From: Nocardia macrotermitis
Lineage (GTDB): Bacteria; Actinomycetota; Actinomycetes; Mycobacteriales; Mycobacteriaceae
Assembly (NCBI RefSeq): GCF_009604405.1
Contig: NZ_WEGK01000006.1
Span: forward strand, 62,001-126,000
Length of the DNA stretch: 64,000 nucleotides
Direction of reading: 5' to 3'
Shown: one piece after another, positions 52,068-59,682 of the stretch
Layout of the letters: every line of letters starts with the position of its first letter
Numbering within the stretch: the stretch's first letter is position 1
Notes under the pieces: generated by a model
What the model saw: only the letters and a program-made list of their open reading frames with translations
What the model was told of the DNA's origin: nothing
Database searches by the model: none
Translations under genes and position numbers: made by a program

Positions 52068-53561
52068 TCAGTCGTCGGTGGGGAGGGGGTGGAACTGGAT
52101 GTGGAAGGTTGCGCCGTGGGGTGGGTTGGGGGAGAGGTGGATTCGGGCGTTGTGGGCGGTGAGGATGGCGGTGACGATGGCCAGGCCTAGGCCGGAGCCG
52201 CCGTGGGGGGTGCGGGTTAGGCGGGCGAAGCGGTCGAAGACGTGGTGGGCGCGGTCCGGGGGGATGCCGGGGCCGTTGTCGCGGACTTCTATGGTGGGGA
52301 AAAGGGTTGGGGTGGAGGGGGATTCGTCTGCGCCGGCGGAGGCGACGGTGTTGGGTGGGGGTGCGGATGCGTCGGCTACGGTGATGTCCACGGTGGCTGT
52401 GGCGGGGGTGTGGATGACGGCGTTGTTGACCAGGTTGGTGATCACCTGGCGTAGGCGGTGTTCGTCGCCGAGGGTGCGTTGGGGGCGGGGCGAGATGTGC
52501 AGGCGCAGAACGCGTTCCGGGTAACGGATGCGGGCGTCCTGGACGACCTCGGTGGTGAGAGCGATCAGATCGACCACCGTCAGATCCAGCGGTCGTTGTT
52601 CGTCGAATCTGGCCAGTAGCAACAGATCCTCGACCAGTACGCCCATTCGTCCGGCCTCGCCCTCGATCCGGCTCATCATACGGCGCACGTCGTCCTCGGA
52701 TTCGGCCCCGCCGTGCCGGTACAGCTCGGCGTAGCCGCGAATGGAGGTCAGCGGGGTGCGCAGTTCGTGCGACGCGTCCGCGACGAAGGTCCGCAGCCGC
52801 GCCTCGGAGTCCTCGAGCCGCCGCATCGTGGTGGACAACCGCACCAGCATCACGTTGAACGCCCGCCCGAGCCGCCCCACCTCGGTGCGCGGATCGGCAT
52901 CGTCGACCCGGCGGTCGATATCGCCGTCCGCGATCGCCTGCGCGGTATGTTCCACCCGGTTCAACGGTGCCAGTCCGCGGCGCACCAGCAGCGCCGAGAT
53001 GATCCCGAGGAAGACGAGAAGTGCTGCGCCGACGGCGATTTCGATATTCCGGAGCTGTTCGATGGTGCTGTAGTAGGTGTCCAGCGGCATCGCTATCGCC
53101 GCGGTGCCGCCCTCCGGCTCGTAGCGATCGGGCGGCTGCACCACCACGGTCACCCGCCACTGCGTGGATCCGTCGCGCTCGCCCACGGTGAACGGCGCCC
53201 GGCCGTGCGCGCCGACCGACGCCGAATTCATCGGCGGCAGTAGCAGAGTCGAATGCCAGACGCCGACCTGGCCGACCAGGGCGCCGTCGGGTTCGAAGAA
53301 GATCATCCGCGCGGTCAGCGGATACGCCGGATCGGTGTAGTTGGTCGCGGCGCTCGGTGGCGGGGGCGGCGGCGGACGGTTCACCGACGTCAAAGCGTCT
53401 GCGACACGGTCGATCTGGTCGTCGGTGCGAGCCAGCAGCGAATGCTCGAGCAGGACCACGCTCGAGGTCGCGAACGCGGCCAGACCGACCGTGGTGATGG
53501 TCAGCACAGTGAGCAGCAGCCGGGTGCGCAGCGTCAACCTGCGCCTGCCGAGGGCGATCAA
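52068..53561 (-). CDS. Sensor histidine kinase
   Basis: About 497 residues. An N-terminal membrane helix (LLLTVLTITTVGLAAF) and a second near 175 flank an extracellular domain with a seven-proline run. HAMP, the phospho-acceptor ASHELRTPLTS near residue 265, and the ATPase N-box and G-boxes (NLVNNAVIH, VRDNGPGIP, GSGLGLAIV) follow. The start is probably TTG 53561, overlapping the response-regulator TGA. It senses an unknown signal and phosphorylates the adjacent regulator. Confidence 0.93.
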   Translation of the reverse strand: MIALGRRRLTLRTRLLLTVLTITTVGLAAFATSSVVLLEHSLLARTDDQIDRVADALTSVNRPPPPPPPSAATNYTDPAYPLTARMIFFEPDGALVGQVGVWHSTLLLPPMNSASVGAHGRAPFTVGERDGSTQWRVTVVVQPPDRYEPEGGTAAIAMPLDTYYSTIEQLRNIEIAVGAALLVFLGIISALLVRRGLAPLNRVEHTAQAIADGDIDRRVDDADPRTEVGRLGRAFNVMLVRLSTTMRRLEDSEARLRTFVADASHELRTPLTSIRGYAELYRHGGAESEDDVRRMMSRIEGEAGRMGVLVEDLLLLARFDEQRPLDLTVVDLIALTTEVVQDARIRYPERVLRLHISPRPQRTLGDEHRLRQVITNLVNNAVIHTPATATVDITVADASAPPPNTVASAGADESPSTPTLFPTIEVRDNGPGIPPDRAHHVFDRFARLTRTPHGGSGLGLAIVTAILTAHNARIHLSPNPPHGATFHIQFHPLPTDD

Positions 53562-54349
53562 CTCGTCCGGCTCGATCCGCGCAGCACGTACCCGACACCG
53601 CGCGTGGTGTGCAGCAGCGGCACGCCCTCGGCGTCGATCTTCTGCCGCAGCCGGCTGATGAAGGTCTCCACCACCCGGCTGCTGCGCCGCTCGCCGCTGC
53701 CCCACACGTTCTCCAGGATCTGCTTGCGGCTCAGCACCTTCTCGGCGTTCTCCATCAGATAGCGCAGCAGGTCGAATTCGGTGGGCGACAACGAGATCGG
53801 CGTCCGGTCCCGCCACACCCGATGGGCGGCGGCGTCCAGGATCAGGTCGGCGTAGCACAGCCGTGCGAGATCGTTGCCCGGTGACGTGCGGCGCAGGATG
53901 GAGCGCAATCGTGCGGCGACTTCTTCGATGCTGAAAGGTTTGCTGACATAGTCGTCACCGCCCACGGTCAAACCCGTTATACGGTCTTCGACGGTATCCC
54001 GAGCGGTCAGGAACAGAATCGGCGCATCGCAGCCGACGCCGGGGAGTTGTTGGGCGACGGCGAATCCGTCGATATCGGGTAGCATCACGTCGAGTACGAC
54101 GATATCCGGGCTGTGCATCGCTGCCATCGCGAGCGCTTCCGCGCCATCTTCGGCCGAATATACTTCGAAGCCGTTCAGTCGCAGTCCGGATCCGAGCAGA
54201 TCCAGGATATACGGCTCGTCGTCGACCACCAGAACGCTCGCGGTCGTGGCCTCGGGACGATAGTCGTTCACCAGGCCACGATAGCCGCTGTGGCCGATCG
54301 GGGCGACAACCGTGACATTCCGGTGATCGAGCCGGGCTCGGGAATCCAT
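53558..54349 (-). CDS. OmpR/PhoB-type response regulator
   Basis: 263 residues. The receiver domain has VVDDE, phospho-acceptor Asp87 in VVLDVMLPD and the KPF lysine. The C-terminal winged helix has SLSPTEFDLLRYL and RVVETFISRLRQK. It is coupled to the histidine kinase by overlapping stop and start. GTG 54271 is an alternative start closer to the receiver domain. Confidence 0.94.
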   Translation of the reverse strand: MDSRARLDHRNVTVVAPIGHSGYRGLVNDYRPEATTASVLVVDDEPYILDLLGSGLRLNGFEVYSAEDGAEALAMAAMHSPDIVVLDVMLPDIDGFAVAQQLPGVGCDAPILFLTARDTVEDRITGLTVGGDDYVSKPFSIEEVAARLRSILRRTSPGNDLARLCYADLILDAAAHRVWRDRTPISLSPTEFDLLRYLMENAEKVLSRKQILENVWGSGERRSSRVVETFISRLRQKIDAEGVPLLHTTRGVGYVLRGSSRTS

Positions 54350-54377
54350 CGGTCCGCTGGGGGCGATTGTCGTTGGC

Positions 54378-54413
54378 CCGGTAGGGCTTCCGGGATCCTG
54401 GCAGCCCTACCGG
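54378..54413 (-). terminator. Terminator after the secreted-peptide gene
   Basis: CCGGTAGGGCT (54378-54388) and AGCCCTACCGG (54403-54413) form a perfect 11-bp stem, 22 bp past the stop at 54436. Confidence 0.7.
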
Positions 54414-54435
54414 AGTTACGAGATCGCCGGTTCGA

Positions 54436-54618
54436 TCAGCGGTGCGGCGCCGGCGGCGGGCAGGCGGGCTGACCCGGGTGTCCGCAGGTGGGAGCAGGCT
54501 TGGGGGCCGGAGCGGGCTGGGCGTTCGCCGAGGCGGCGATGGCCAGGGGCGCGCTCAACACACCGGCGACGGCCGCGGCCGCGACGAAACCGCGAACGGT
54601 CTTCCGCTTCGAGGACAT
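54436..54618 (-). CDS. Small secreted proline-rich peptide
   Basis: 60 residues. A signal peptide (charged start MSSKRKTVRG, then an Ala/Val core, ASANA cleavage region near residue 37) precedes a mature tail of about 24 residues rich in Pro/Ala with two cysteines (CGHPGQPAC). GAAAGGA precedes the ATG. It lies upstream of the response-regulator gene and ends at its own terminator. Its function is unknown. Confidence 0.75.
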   Translation of the reverse strand: MSSKRKTVRGFVAAAAVAGVLSAPLAIAASANAQPAPAPKPAPTCGHPGQPACPPPAPHR

Positions 54619-54652
54619 AACTGTTCCTTTCTTTCGGTGGACATCGGCATTC

Positions 54653-54692
54653 GGTATCCGCGTTATCGGGGAATATTCGATTCGCGGATACC
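54653..54692. promoter_or_regulatory. Spaced inverted repeat upstream of the secreted-peptide gene
   Basis: GGTATCCGCG (54653-54662) and CGCGGATACC (54683-54692) are perfect inverted arms separated by 20 bases, 35-74 bp upstream of the start codon at 54618. The spacing, three helical turns centre to centre, fits a dimeric regulator or two bound dimers, possibly the neighbouring response regulator. Confidence 0.5.
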
Positions 54693-55071
54693 TTCGAATT
54701 GCCCACTGGAGTCCTGCCGTGTGAACAATTCGATGCCGATTTATTTCTTCGCGGCCGAATCGGGGAATTCTGGCCGGAAGCATCATCTGCTGCTGTGCGA
54801 CGTTGCGCAAGCAGCGGTCACCCTGTGTGCTTTGTTAGCAATACCGGGCGGAAATTCTTGCGTGTGGCGTGGCCGGTGTGATAATAGTCCGAGCCGAATC
54901 GAGGGCCCCTCCCGAACGTCTCCACAAGCCGCCCTCCTCGGTCGATGTCATACGGTGGCACCACTCGAACGCTGCTGAATCTAACTGCTGATTGTCAATA
55001 TTCCCTGGCAGTTAGCTGTGTTTCACTTCGGTGATGAATCGGCCGTCCGAACGAGCCCGCCGCGCCCGGAT
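54693..55071. other. Gene-free stretch
   Basis: I see no supported gene. An 8-bp inverted repeat CTAACTGC/GCAGTTAG (54981-54988 and 55008-55015) lies near its right end, about 57 bp past the stop of the decayed SDR gene, and could be its terminator. Confidence 0.4.
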
Positions 55072-55542
55072 TCAGCGCCGGAATCCGCCCTCGGAATTGA
55101 TGACTTGCCCTGTGATCCAGGCGGATTCGTCGGTGGCCAGCCAGCGGGCGTCCATCGACTCGAGCGGGCCGTCGCCGCCGCTGCGTCCGTGGTTGCAGAT
55201 CAGAATGTCTATGTGGCCGTGCGCTTTTCGCGCGGCGTCGAACAGTCGATCGGGTGCGTCGGGAATCGCGAGGTCCGAGCCGAGGTGGTGGATTGTGGCG
55301 CTCTCGGGCTGTAGTTCGGCGATGTCGTCGGTAATCGCTTGTGGCCCTGCGGGATCCGCTCCCCACGGCTGCTTCGCGTCGTGTGGTGTGTGGTGGTGCA
55401 GGAACAGGCTCGCGCCGTAGGCAGCCAGGTGGCGGGCGATCGCGTAGCCGATCCCCTGGCGTCGGCTCACGCCGGTGACGACGGCGGTCCTGCCCAGCAG
55501 CGGCAGCGGATCACGTTGTGGTGCAGCGGGATCCGGTCTCAT
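55072..55542 (-). pseudogene. SDR gene with in-frame internal deletion
   Basis: The open frame is 156 codons from ATG 55542 (AAGGA upstream), but an SDR needs about 250. The first two-thirds are a normal SDR start (TAVVTGVSRRQGIGYAIARHL through ILICNHG). After GPLESMDA the sequence jumps to the C-terminal RWLATDESAWITGQV and ends in GGFRR. The segment with the catalytic Ser, Tyr and Lys is missing. A short protein could still be made but would be inactive. Confidence 0.85.
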
Positions 55543-55599
55543 CGGTCCTTGTTCTCCAGGATAGTGAGGGCGGCGAGACGGTCGGTGCCCAAGGTTCGT

Positions 55600-55758
55600 T
55601 CCCAGTTGCTCTCGATGGCTCCAGGCTACAGAATTCGCTCGTACTGCGACACGGGCGACCCGTTCTGCGACAGCGGGAAGAACTTTCCCATTCACCTGAC
55701 CTACCTGTTGCACTATGGGAACGACGCGACCCGGTTCGTCGTCGCGATCGGTGGTTGA
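55600..55758 (+). pseudogene. Cutinase-family C-terminal remnant
   Basis: In one frame ending at TGA 55756, the sequence GYRIRSYCDTGDPFCDSGKN followed by FPIHLTYLLHYGND matches the end of cutinases: the catalytic Asp in the CxxxDxxC loop and the catalytic His. The upstream parts with the GYSQG-type serine are absent, and the frame runs into DNA antisense to the SDR remnant. It is a leftover of a deleted gene. Confidence 0.7.
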
Positions 55759-55870
55759 TCAGGTGTGCGAATGAACTCCGATGTTGTGCAACGCAATGCA
55801 CCGCGTCAACATCCGGGCGGCCGGATGAGTGACGCGGTGCGCGGCTACTACCAGTTTGCGAGCGAACTTC

Positions 55871-56701
55871 TCAGGCCCGCGCGAAGATGCCGGTCATATG
55901 GTTGATCCGGTGTGCGCGAGCGAGTTTGGGCAGATCGCTGCCGTCGGCGACGTGCTCGCCCGCGGGGCCGAGACGATCGATCGTCTCCGCTGCCCAGGCG
56001 ACCTCGTCGGGTTGCGGGCTCAGGGCGAGGTTGACCGTCGCGGTGTCGCGGGCGTGCATGCAGAGTTTGCCGCTCATCCCCATCGACTTCGTCACGGCCA
56101 GTTCGGCGGGCAGATCCGCCGGGCCGGTCACGCACGGTCCATCGATCGGGCCCGCGATGTCGGCGGCCCGGCTGGCGACGACCAGGCGGCTGCGCGCGTA
56201 GGCCAGCGCATCCGCGCCGACATTGGTGTCCCGGCGGAAATCGCCTGTGCCGAAAGCCAATCGGATGGTCGCCTCGGCCGAGGCGATATCGAAGGCGAAC
56301 TCGATACCCCGCGCCGATTCGACCAGGGCGAGCACCGGAAGGCCGGGCAGTTCGTCGGCGGTGCGGTCGACCTGATGTCCGGATTCGGTCTTGGCGAGCA
56401 TCACCCCGCGCAGCCCCGGCAGCCCGCGCAGGGCCGCGAGGTCGATGGCCCAGTCGGGGGTGGTGATGTTGTTGATCCGCACCCAGCCGATATGGCCGGT
56501 CGAGAGGTACTCGGTAACACGTTCGCGGGCAACGGCTTTCGCGGACGGGATGACGCCGTCCTCGAGGTCGAAGATGACGGCGTCGGCGGCCGAGTGTGTG
56601 GCGTCGTCGAACCGGTCCGGGCGCGAACCCGGGACCAGCAGCCAGGAGCGGGCGTGGATCGCCGGGACCGGGAGAGTCTGCGGCGCGGTCGTACGGGTCA
56701 T
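55871..56701 (-). CDS. CitE-like CoA-ester lyase (HpcH/HpaI aldolase family)
   Basis: 276 residues. The TIM-barrel motifs of the CitE/malyl-CoA lyase group are present: RSWLLVPGSRPDRF, VIFDLEDGVIPSAK with the metal Asp/Glu, VRINN, LVESARGI and FGTGDFRRD. It cleaves or forms a C-C bond in a short acyl-CoA. It is divergent from a GntR regulator whose palindromic operators lie between them, so it is probably repressed until a metabolite appears. Confidence 0.9.
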   Translation of the reverse strand: MTRTTAPQTLPVPAIHARSWLLVPGSRPDRFDDATHSAADAVIFDLEDGVIPSAKAVARERVTEYLSTGHIGWVRINNITTPDWAIDLAALRGLPGLRGVMLAKTESGHQVDRTADELPGLPVLALVESARGIEFAFDIASAEATIRLAFGTGDFRRDTNVGADALAYARSRLVVASRAADIAGPIDGPCVTGPADLPAELAVTKSMGMSGKLCMHARDTATVNLALSPQPDEVAWAAETIDRLGPAGEHVADGSDLPKLARAHRINHMTGIFARA

Positions 56702-56780
56702 TCGGTTTTCTTTCCACTCGGCGCTCAGCTGTCCCGCTGCGCGGATTCGATTCGGTACGCCAACCGCATCGAACGGTACA

Positions 56781-56804
56781 CCACATCCAATATATTGGAT
56801 GTGG
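56781..56804. promoter_or_regulatory. Perfect 24-bp palindrome, GntR operator 1
   Basis: The whole of 56781-56804 is a perfect palindrome with core ATCCAATATATTGGAT (56785-56800). It lies about 80 bp from the lyase start and 90 bp from the GntR start. Confidence 0.8.
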
Positions 56805-56855
56805 ACAGGGTCACTCTGTGCCGTATGTACCCCGGGGGTTTGCCGGACGTACAGT

Positions 56856-56871
56856 ATCCAATATGTTGGGT
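56856..56871. promoter_or_regulatory. Second, imperfect GntR operator
   Basis: ATCCAATATGTTGGGT matches the core of the perfect palindrome at 14 of 16 positions and lies 71 bp (about seven helical turns) away on the same face. It overlaps ATG 56863, supporting ATG 56893 as the true start of the regulator. Confidence 0.7.
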
Positions 56872-56892
56872 GACCGCGTGGAGCGACGACGC

Positions 56893-57546
56893 ATGAGCGA
56901 TGTGGCGTTCGATCGGATCTGCGATGCGATCGTCACCGGGCAGCTCGCCCCCGGTTCGAAGGTCCGCGACAGCGATCTCGCGGATCAGCTGGGCCTGAGC
57001 CGGACTCCGGTGCGCGAGGCCCTCGCCCGCCTGATCGATACCGGTCTGGTAGAGGCCAAACCCGCCGCCTTCACCCGGATCACGCCACTACACCGCGCCG
57101 ATGTCGAGGCGACGCTGGCCGTGCTCGAGGTCCTGGACCAGCTGGCCGTCCGCACCGGAGTCCCCAACCTGACCCCCGACATGATCGCCCTCATGCGCAC
57201 GGCCAATGACGATCTGGCACAAGCGATCCGGGCCGACGACATCGCCGCCGCCCTGGCCGCCGACGACATCCTGCACGGCGTCATCGTCGATGCCGCCGCC
57301 AACCCCCTCCTCAAACGCCTCATCCAACAGGTCCACCCCCAGATCCACCGCATCTACTACCGCAAATTCTCCAGCCTCCGAGGCTGGCAGGACGCCCTCG
57401 AACACCACGACAACCTCATCGACCTCTGCGCCGCCGGCGACAGCACCGCCGCCGCCGAAATCTCCTCCCAACACCGCCGCTTCCTGGGCGGCCTCATCGG
57501 CGAACTCTTCGACATCGAGGACAACGCCGCGGCCCCGTCGCAGTGA
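56893..57546 (+). CDS. GntR-family (FadR/FCD type) regulator
   Basis: 217 residues. The N-terminal winged helix is KVRDSDLADQLGLSRTPVREALARL. The C-terminal FCD ligand domain is helical, with metal-type histidines and acidic residues (ADDILHGVIVDAA, HHDNLIDLC). ATG 56893 is chosen because GGAG lies upstream. It should repress the divergent lyase and itself through the two operators. Confidence 0.92.
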   Translation: MSDVAFDRICDAIVTGQLAPGSKVRDSDLADQLGLSRTPVREALARLIDTGLVEAKPAAFTRITPLHRADVEATLAVLEVLDQLAVRTGVPNLTPDMIALMRTANDDLAQAIRADDIAAALAADDILHGVIVDAAANPLLKRLIQQVHPQIHRIYYRKFSSLRGWQDALEHHDNLIDLCAAGDSTAAAEISSQHRRFLGGLIGELFDIEDNAAAPSQ

Positions 57547-57567
57547 CGAACCGGCCGCGTTTTCATA

Positions 57568-57654
57568 TGGCGGAGGGTGCGAGATTCGAACTCGCACAGG
57601 CTGTTCGCCCGACGGCTCAGCAAGCCGCTGCCTTACCGATTCGGTCAACCCTCC
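57568..57654 (-). tRNA. tRNA-Ser (anticodon GCT)
   Basis: On the minus strand the acceptor arms GGAGGGT and ACCCTCC pair fully over seven bases. The anticodon loop is TTGCTGA on a CGGC/GCCG stem, giving GCT. A long variable arm marks serine. The T-arm is TGCGAG-TTCGAAT-CTCGCA. Discriminator G and an encoded CCA complete the 87-nt gene. Open frames over it are artefacts. Confidence 0.95.
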
Positions 57655-57657
57655 CGG

Positions 57658-57824
57658 ACCCGCGATTACGCGCGACCAGCACCGACCCGTTCGCCGAGGC
57701 GGTCGCACTGTGGATCGGCCTGCACGGCCTAGCCCACCAGCGGCTGGTCTCGCCCCGCTTGCCCTGGCCGCCGGGCATCGAGGACCGCGTCATCCTCCCC
57801 CTGACACACCTCGTCGAGCAGTGA
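57658..57824 (+). pseudogene. TetR (WHG-type) C-terminal remnant
   Basis: A frame ending at TGA 57822 reads FAEAVALWIGLHGLAHQRL followed by LPWPPGIEDRVILPLTHLVEQ. This is the terminal part of a TetR ligand domain of the WHG class, including the LWxxLHGL signature. The DNA-binding half is missing; the upstream side is the tRNA gene. Confidence 0.65.
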
Positions 57825-57829
57825 CCCGA

Positions 57830-58333
57830 CTACCAGAATCCGACGTGCACGTCCGCGGCCTCATCCTCGAGCATCGGCCCATGCACCTCGACAACCCGCT
57901 GCCCCCGCGCGAAAACCTCACGACAAGGCAGCGCGAAGGTCGGATTCTCCGGATTGTCACCGGTGAGACCGAGAAGTTTCTCCTCGGACAACGCGTAGAC
58001 GACCCGCCCGATACCGGTCCAATAGATCGCCCCCGCGCACATCACACACGGTTCGGCACTGGTGTACAGCGTGGCGCGCGCGAGTTGCGCGGCGGTGAGC
58101 TTCGAGGTGGCTTCGGCGGCGGCGGTCAACTCCGCGTGCTGCGTGGGATCCCCCTCCGGCGGCATCGAGTTGTTGCCGCGCCGCGCCACGACGACGCCGT
58201 TCTCATCCGCGACGACGGCCCCGAACGGATGCCGCCCACGCTCCCGCGACGCATACGATTCGGCGATCGCTTCGCGCAGCAGCTCGAGTTCCGATGCGGT
58301 AATTGCTTGTGCATCAGGTATTTTCGTGTTCAC
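57830..58333 (-). CDS. Nucleoside/guanine deaminase (CMP/dCMP deaminase fold)
   Basis: 167 residues. The zinc site is complete: HAEL (His and catalytic Glu) and PCVMCAGA (PCxxC), in the guanine deaminase/TadA branch. GTG 58333 overlaps the stop of the amidohydrolase gene (GTGA) and has AGGAAG upstream. It is last in a permease-amidohydrolase-deaminase operon for nucleobase or cyanuric-type ring catabolism. Confidence 0.9.
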   Translation of the reverse strand: MNTKIPDAQAITASELELLREAIAESYASRERGRHPFGAVVADENGVVVARRGNNSMPPEGDPTQHAELTAAAEATSKLTAAQLARATLYTSAEPCVMCAGAIYWTGIGRVVYALSEEKLLGLTGDNPENPTFALPCREVFARGQRVVEVHGPMLEDEAADVHVGFW

Positions 58334-59682
58334 TGGTGACTTCCTGTAGTTAGGGCGGCGCGACGGGCGAAGAGCTCCTCCGCCGCGTGCTGCGCCCGGA
58401 CACGTACGGCTTCGGTATCGACGGTGATCGCCTTCCCGCCGTCGACGACCAGTCGGCCCTCGACGTACACCTTCCGCACATCGGCGGCCGATGCGGAAAA
58501 GACCAGGTGCGCAACGGCATTGAAATTCTCGCCGCGCAACAGCGGGGTCGTGTGCAGCGTCCGCAGATCCACCAGCACGATATCGGCCTGCTTCCCGGGC
58601 GCCAACGACCCGGTCTCGCGATCGAGGCCCAGTGTGCGTGCGCCGTCGAGAGTGGCCATGGTGAGGATGTCCCACGGATCACCGCTCGTCGGATCCAGGG
58701 TGCTGACCTTCTGTAGCAGCGAGGCGACTTTCATCTCCTCGAGCATGTCCAGGTTGTTGTTCTCCTTCTCGCCGTCGCTGCCGAGACCGACGGCGATTCC
58801 CTTGTCCCGCATGGTGATTACCGGCGCGCTTCCCGAGGACAACTTCATATTCGAACACGGACAGTGCGCCACGCCGGTCCCGGTCTGTGCGAGTATCTCC
58901 ATTTCGCGGTCGTCTACCCAAACGCAGTGCGCCACAACGGTTCGCTCGCCGAGGATGCCGCGATGGAAGAACTCCTCGATCGGCCGCCGACCGAACCGGC
59001 GCAGCGATTCCTGTACCTCCCAGATGGTTTCGGAGGAGTGTGTGTGCAGACCGGTGTCGAACTCCCGCGCGAGGTTGGCCGCTGCGGTGAAAGCCTCTGG
59101 GCTGCAATAGAACAGATGCTCGAGCCCGACCCAGGATCGCACCCGCCCACCCGCGAAGCTCCGATAATTCTCCAGCAGTGCGCGATTGCTCTCCAGGGTT
59201 TCGAAGTAGTCGTAACCGGGCAGATCCGCGACATACGGCACCAGGGTGGCTCGCAGGCCGACCTGCTCGGCGGCACGCGCGGAACCCTCCATGTACCGCC
59301 ACATGTCCATGACCGAGGTGGTGCCGCCCTGCAACGCCTCGGTGTAGCACAGCAGCGACGCCGTCTCGGCGATCTCCGGTGTCAGTGCGCGGTGCGCCGG
59401 ATCGACGTAGTCGCGCAACCAATCCCACAGCGACTTCGATTCCGCTGTGCCACGCAACAATCCGGAATGCAGGTGGCAATTGTGCAGGCCGGGAATGACG
59501 GCATGCCCGGTGGCGTCGACCACCACTGCGTCGTGCGCGGCCGCGTCGAGCTGTGCCACGGTGCCGATCGCGGCGATGCGGCCGTGCTCGAGTAGTACCG
59601 AGCCCGGATCGAGTACGGTCCGGTCACCGGCGCAGGGGATGACGATGCCGTTGCGGATCAGGGTGCGTGGTGGCGTGGTCAT
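58330..59682 (-). CDS. ATZ/TRZ-type amidohydrolase (guanine deaminase-like)
   Basis: 450 residues. Metal-site motifs of the TRZ/ATZ chlorohydrolase and guanine deaminase group are in order: HNCHLHSG, GLHTHSSE, VVAHCVW and VGLGSDGEKEN. It hydrolyses an amino or chloro group from a nitrogen heterocycle. Its start overlaps the permease stop (ATGA) and its stop overlaps the deaminase start (GTGA). Confidence 0.92.
   Translation of the reverse strand: MTTPPRTLIRNGIVIPCAGDRTVLDPGSVLLEHGRIAAIGTVAQLDAAAHDAVVVDATGHAVIPGLHNCHLHSGLLRGTAESKSLWDWLRDYVDPAHRALTPEIAETASLLCYTEALQGGTTSVMDMWRYMEGSARAAEQVGLRATLVPYVADLPGYDYFETLESNRALLENYRSFAGGRVRSWVGLEHLFYCSPEAFTAAANLAREFDTGLHTHSSETIWEVQESLRRFGRRPIEEFFHRGILGERTVVAHCVWVDDREMEILAQTGTGVAHCPCSNMKLSSGSAPVITMRDKGIAVGLGSDGEKENNNLDMLEEMKVASLLQKVSTLDPTSGDPWDILTMATLDGARTLGLDRETGSLAPGKQADIVLVDLRTLHTTPLLRGENFNAVAHLVFSASAADVRKVYVEGRLVVDGGKAITVDTEAVRVRAQHAAEELFARRAALTTGSHQ

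Noticed and set aside
57206..58339. Plus-strand open frame across the tRNA and deaminase gene
   Set aside because: It runs through a complete tRNA and antisense to a deaminase with an intact zinc site.
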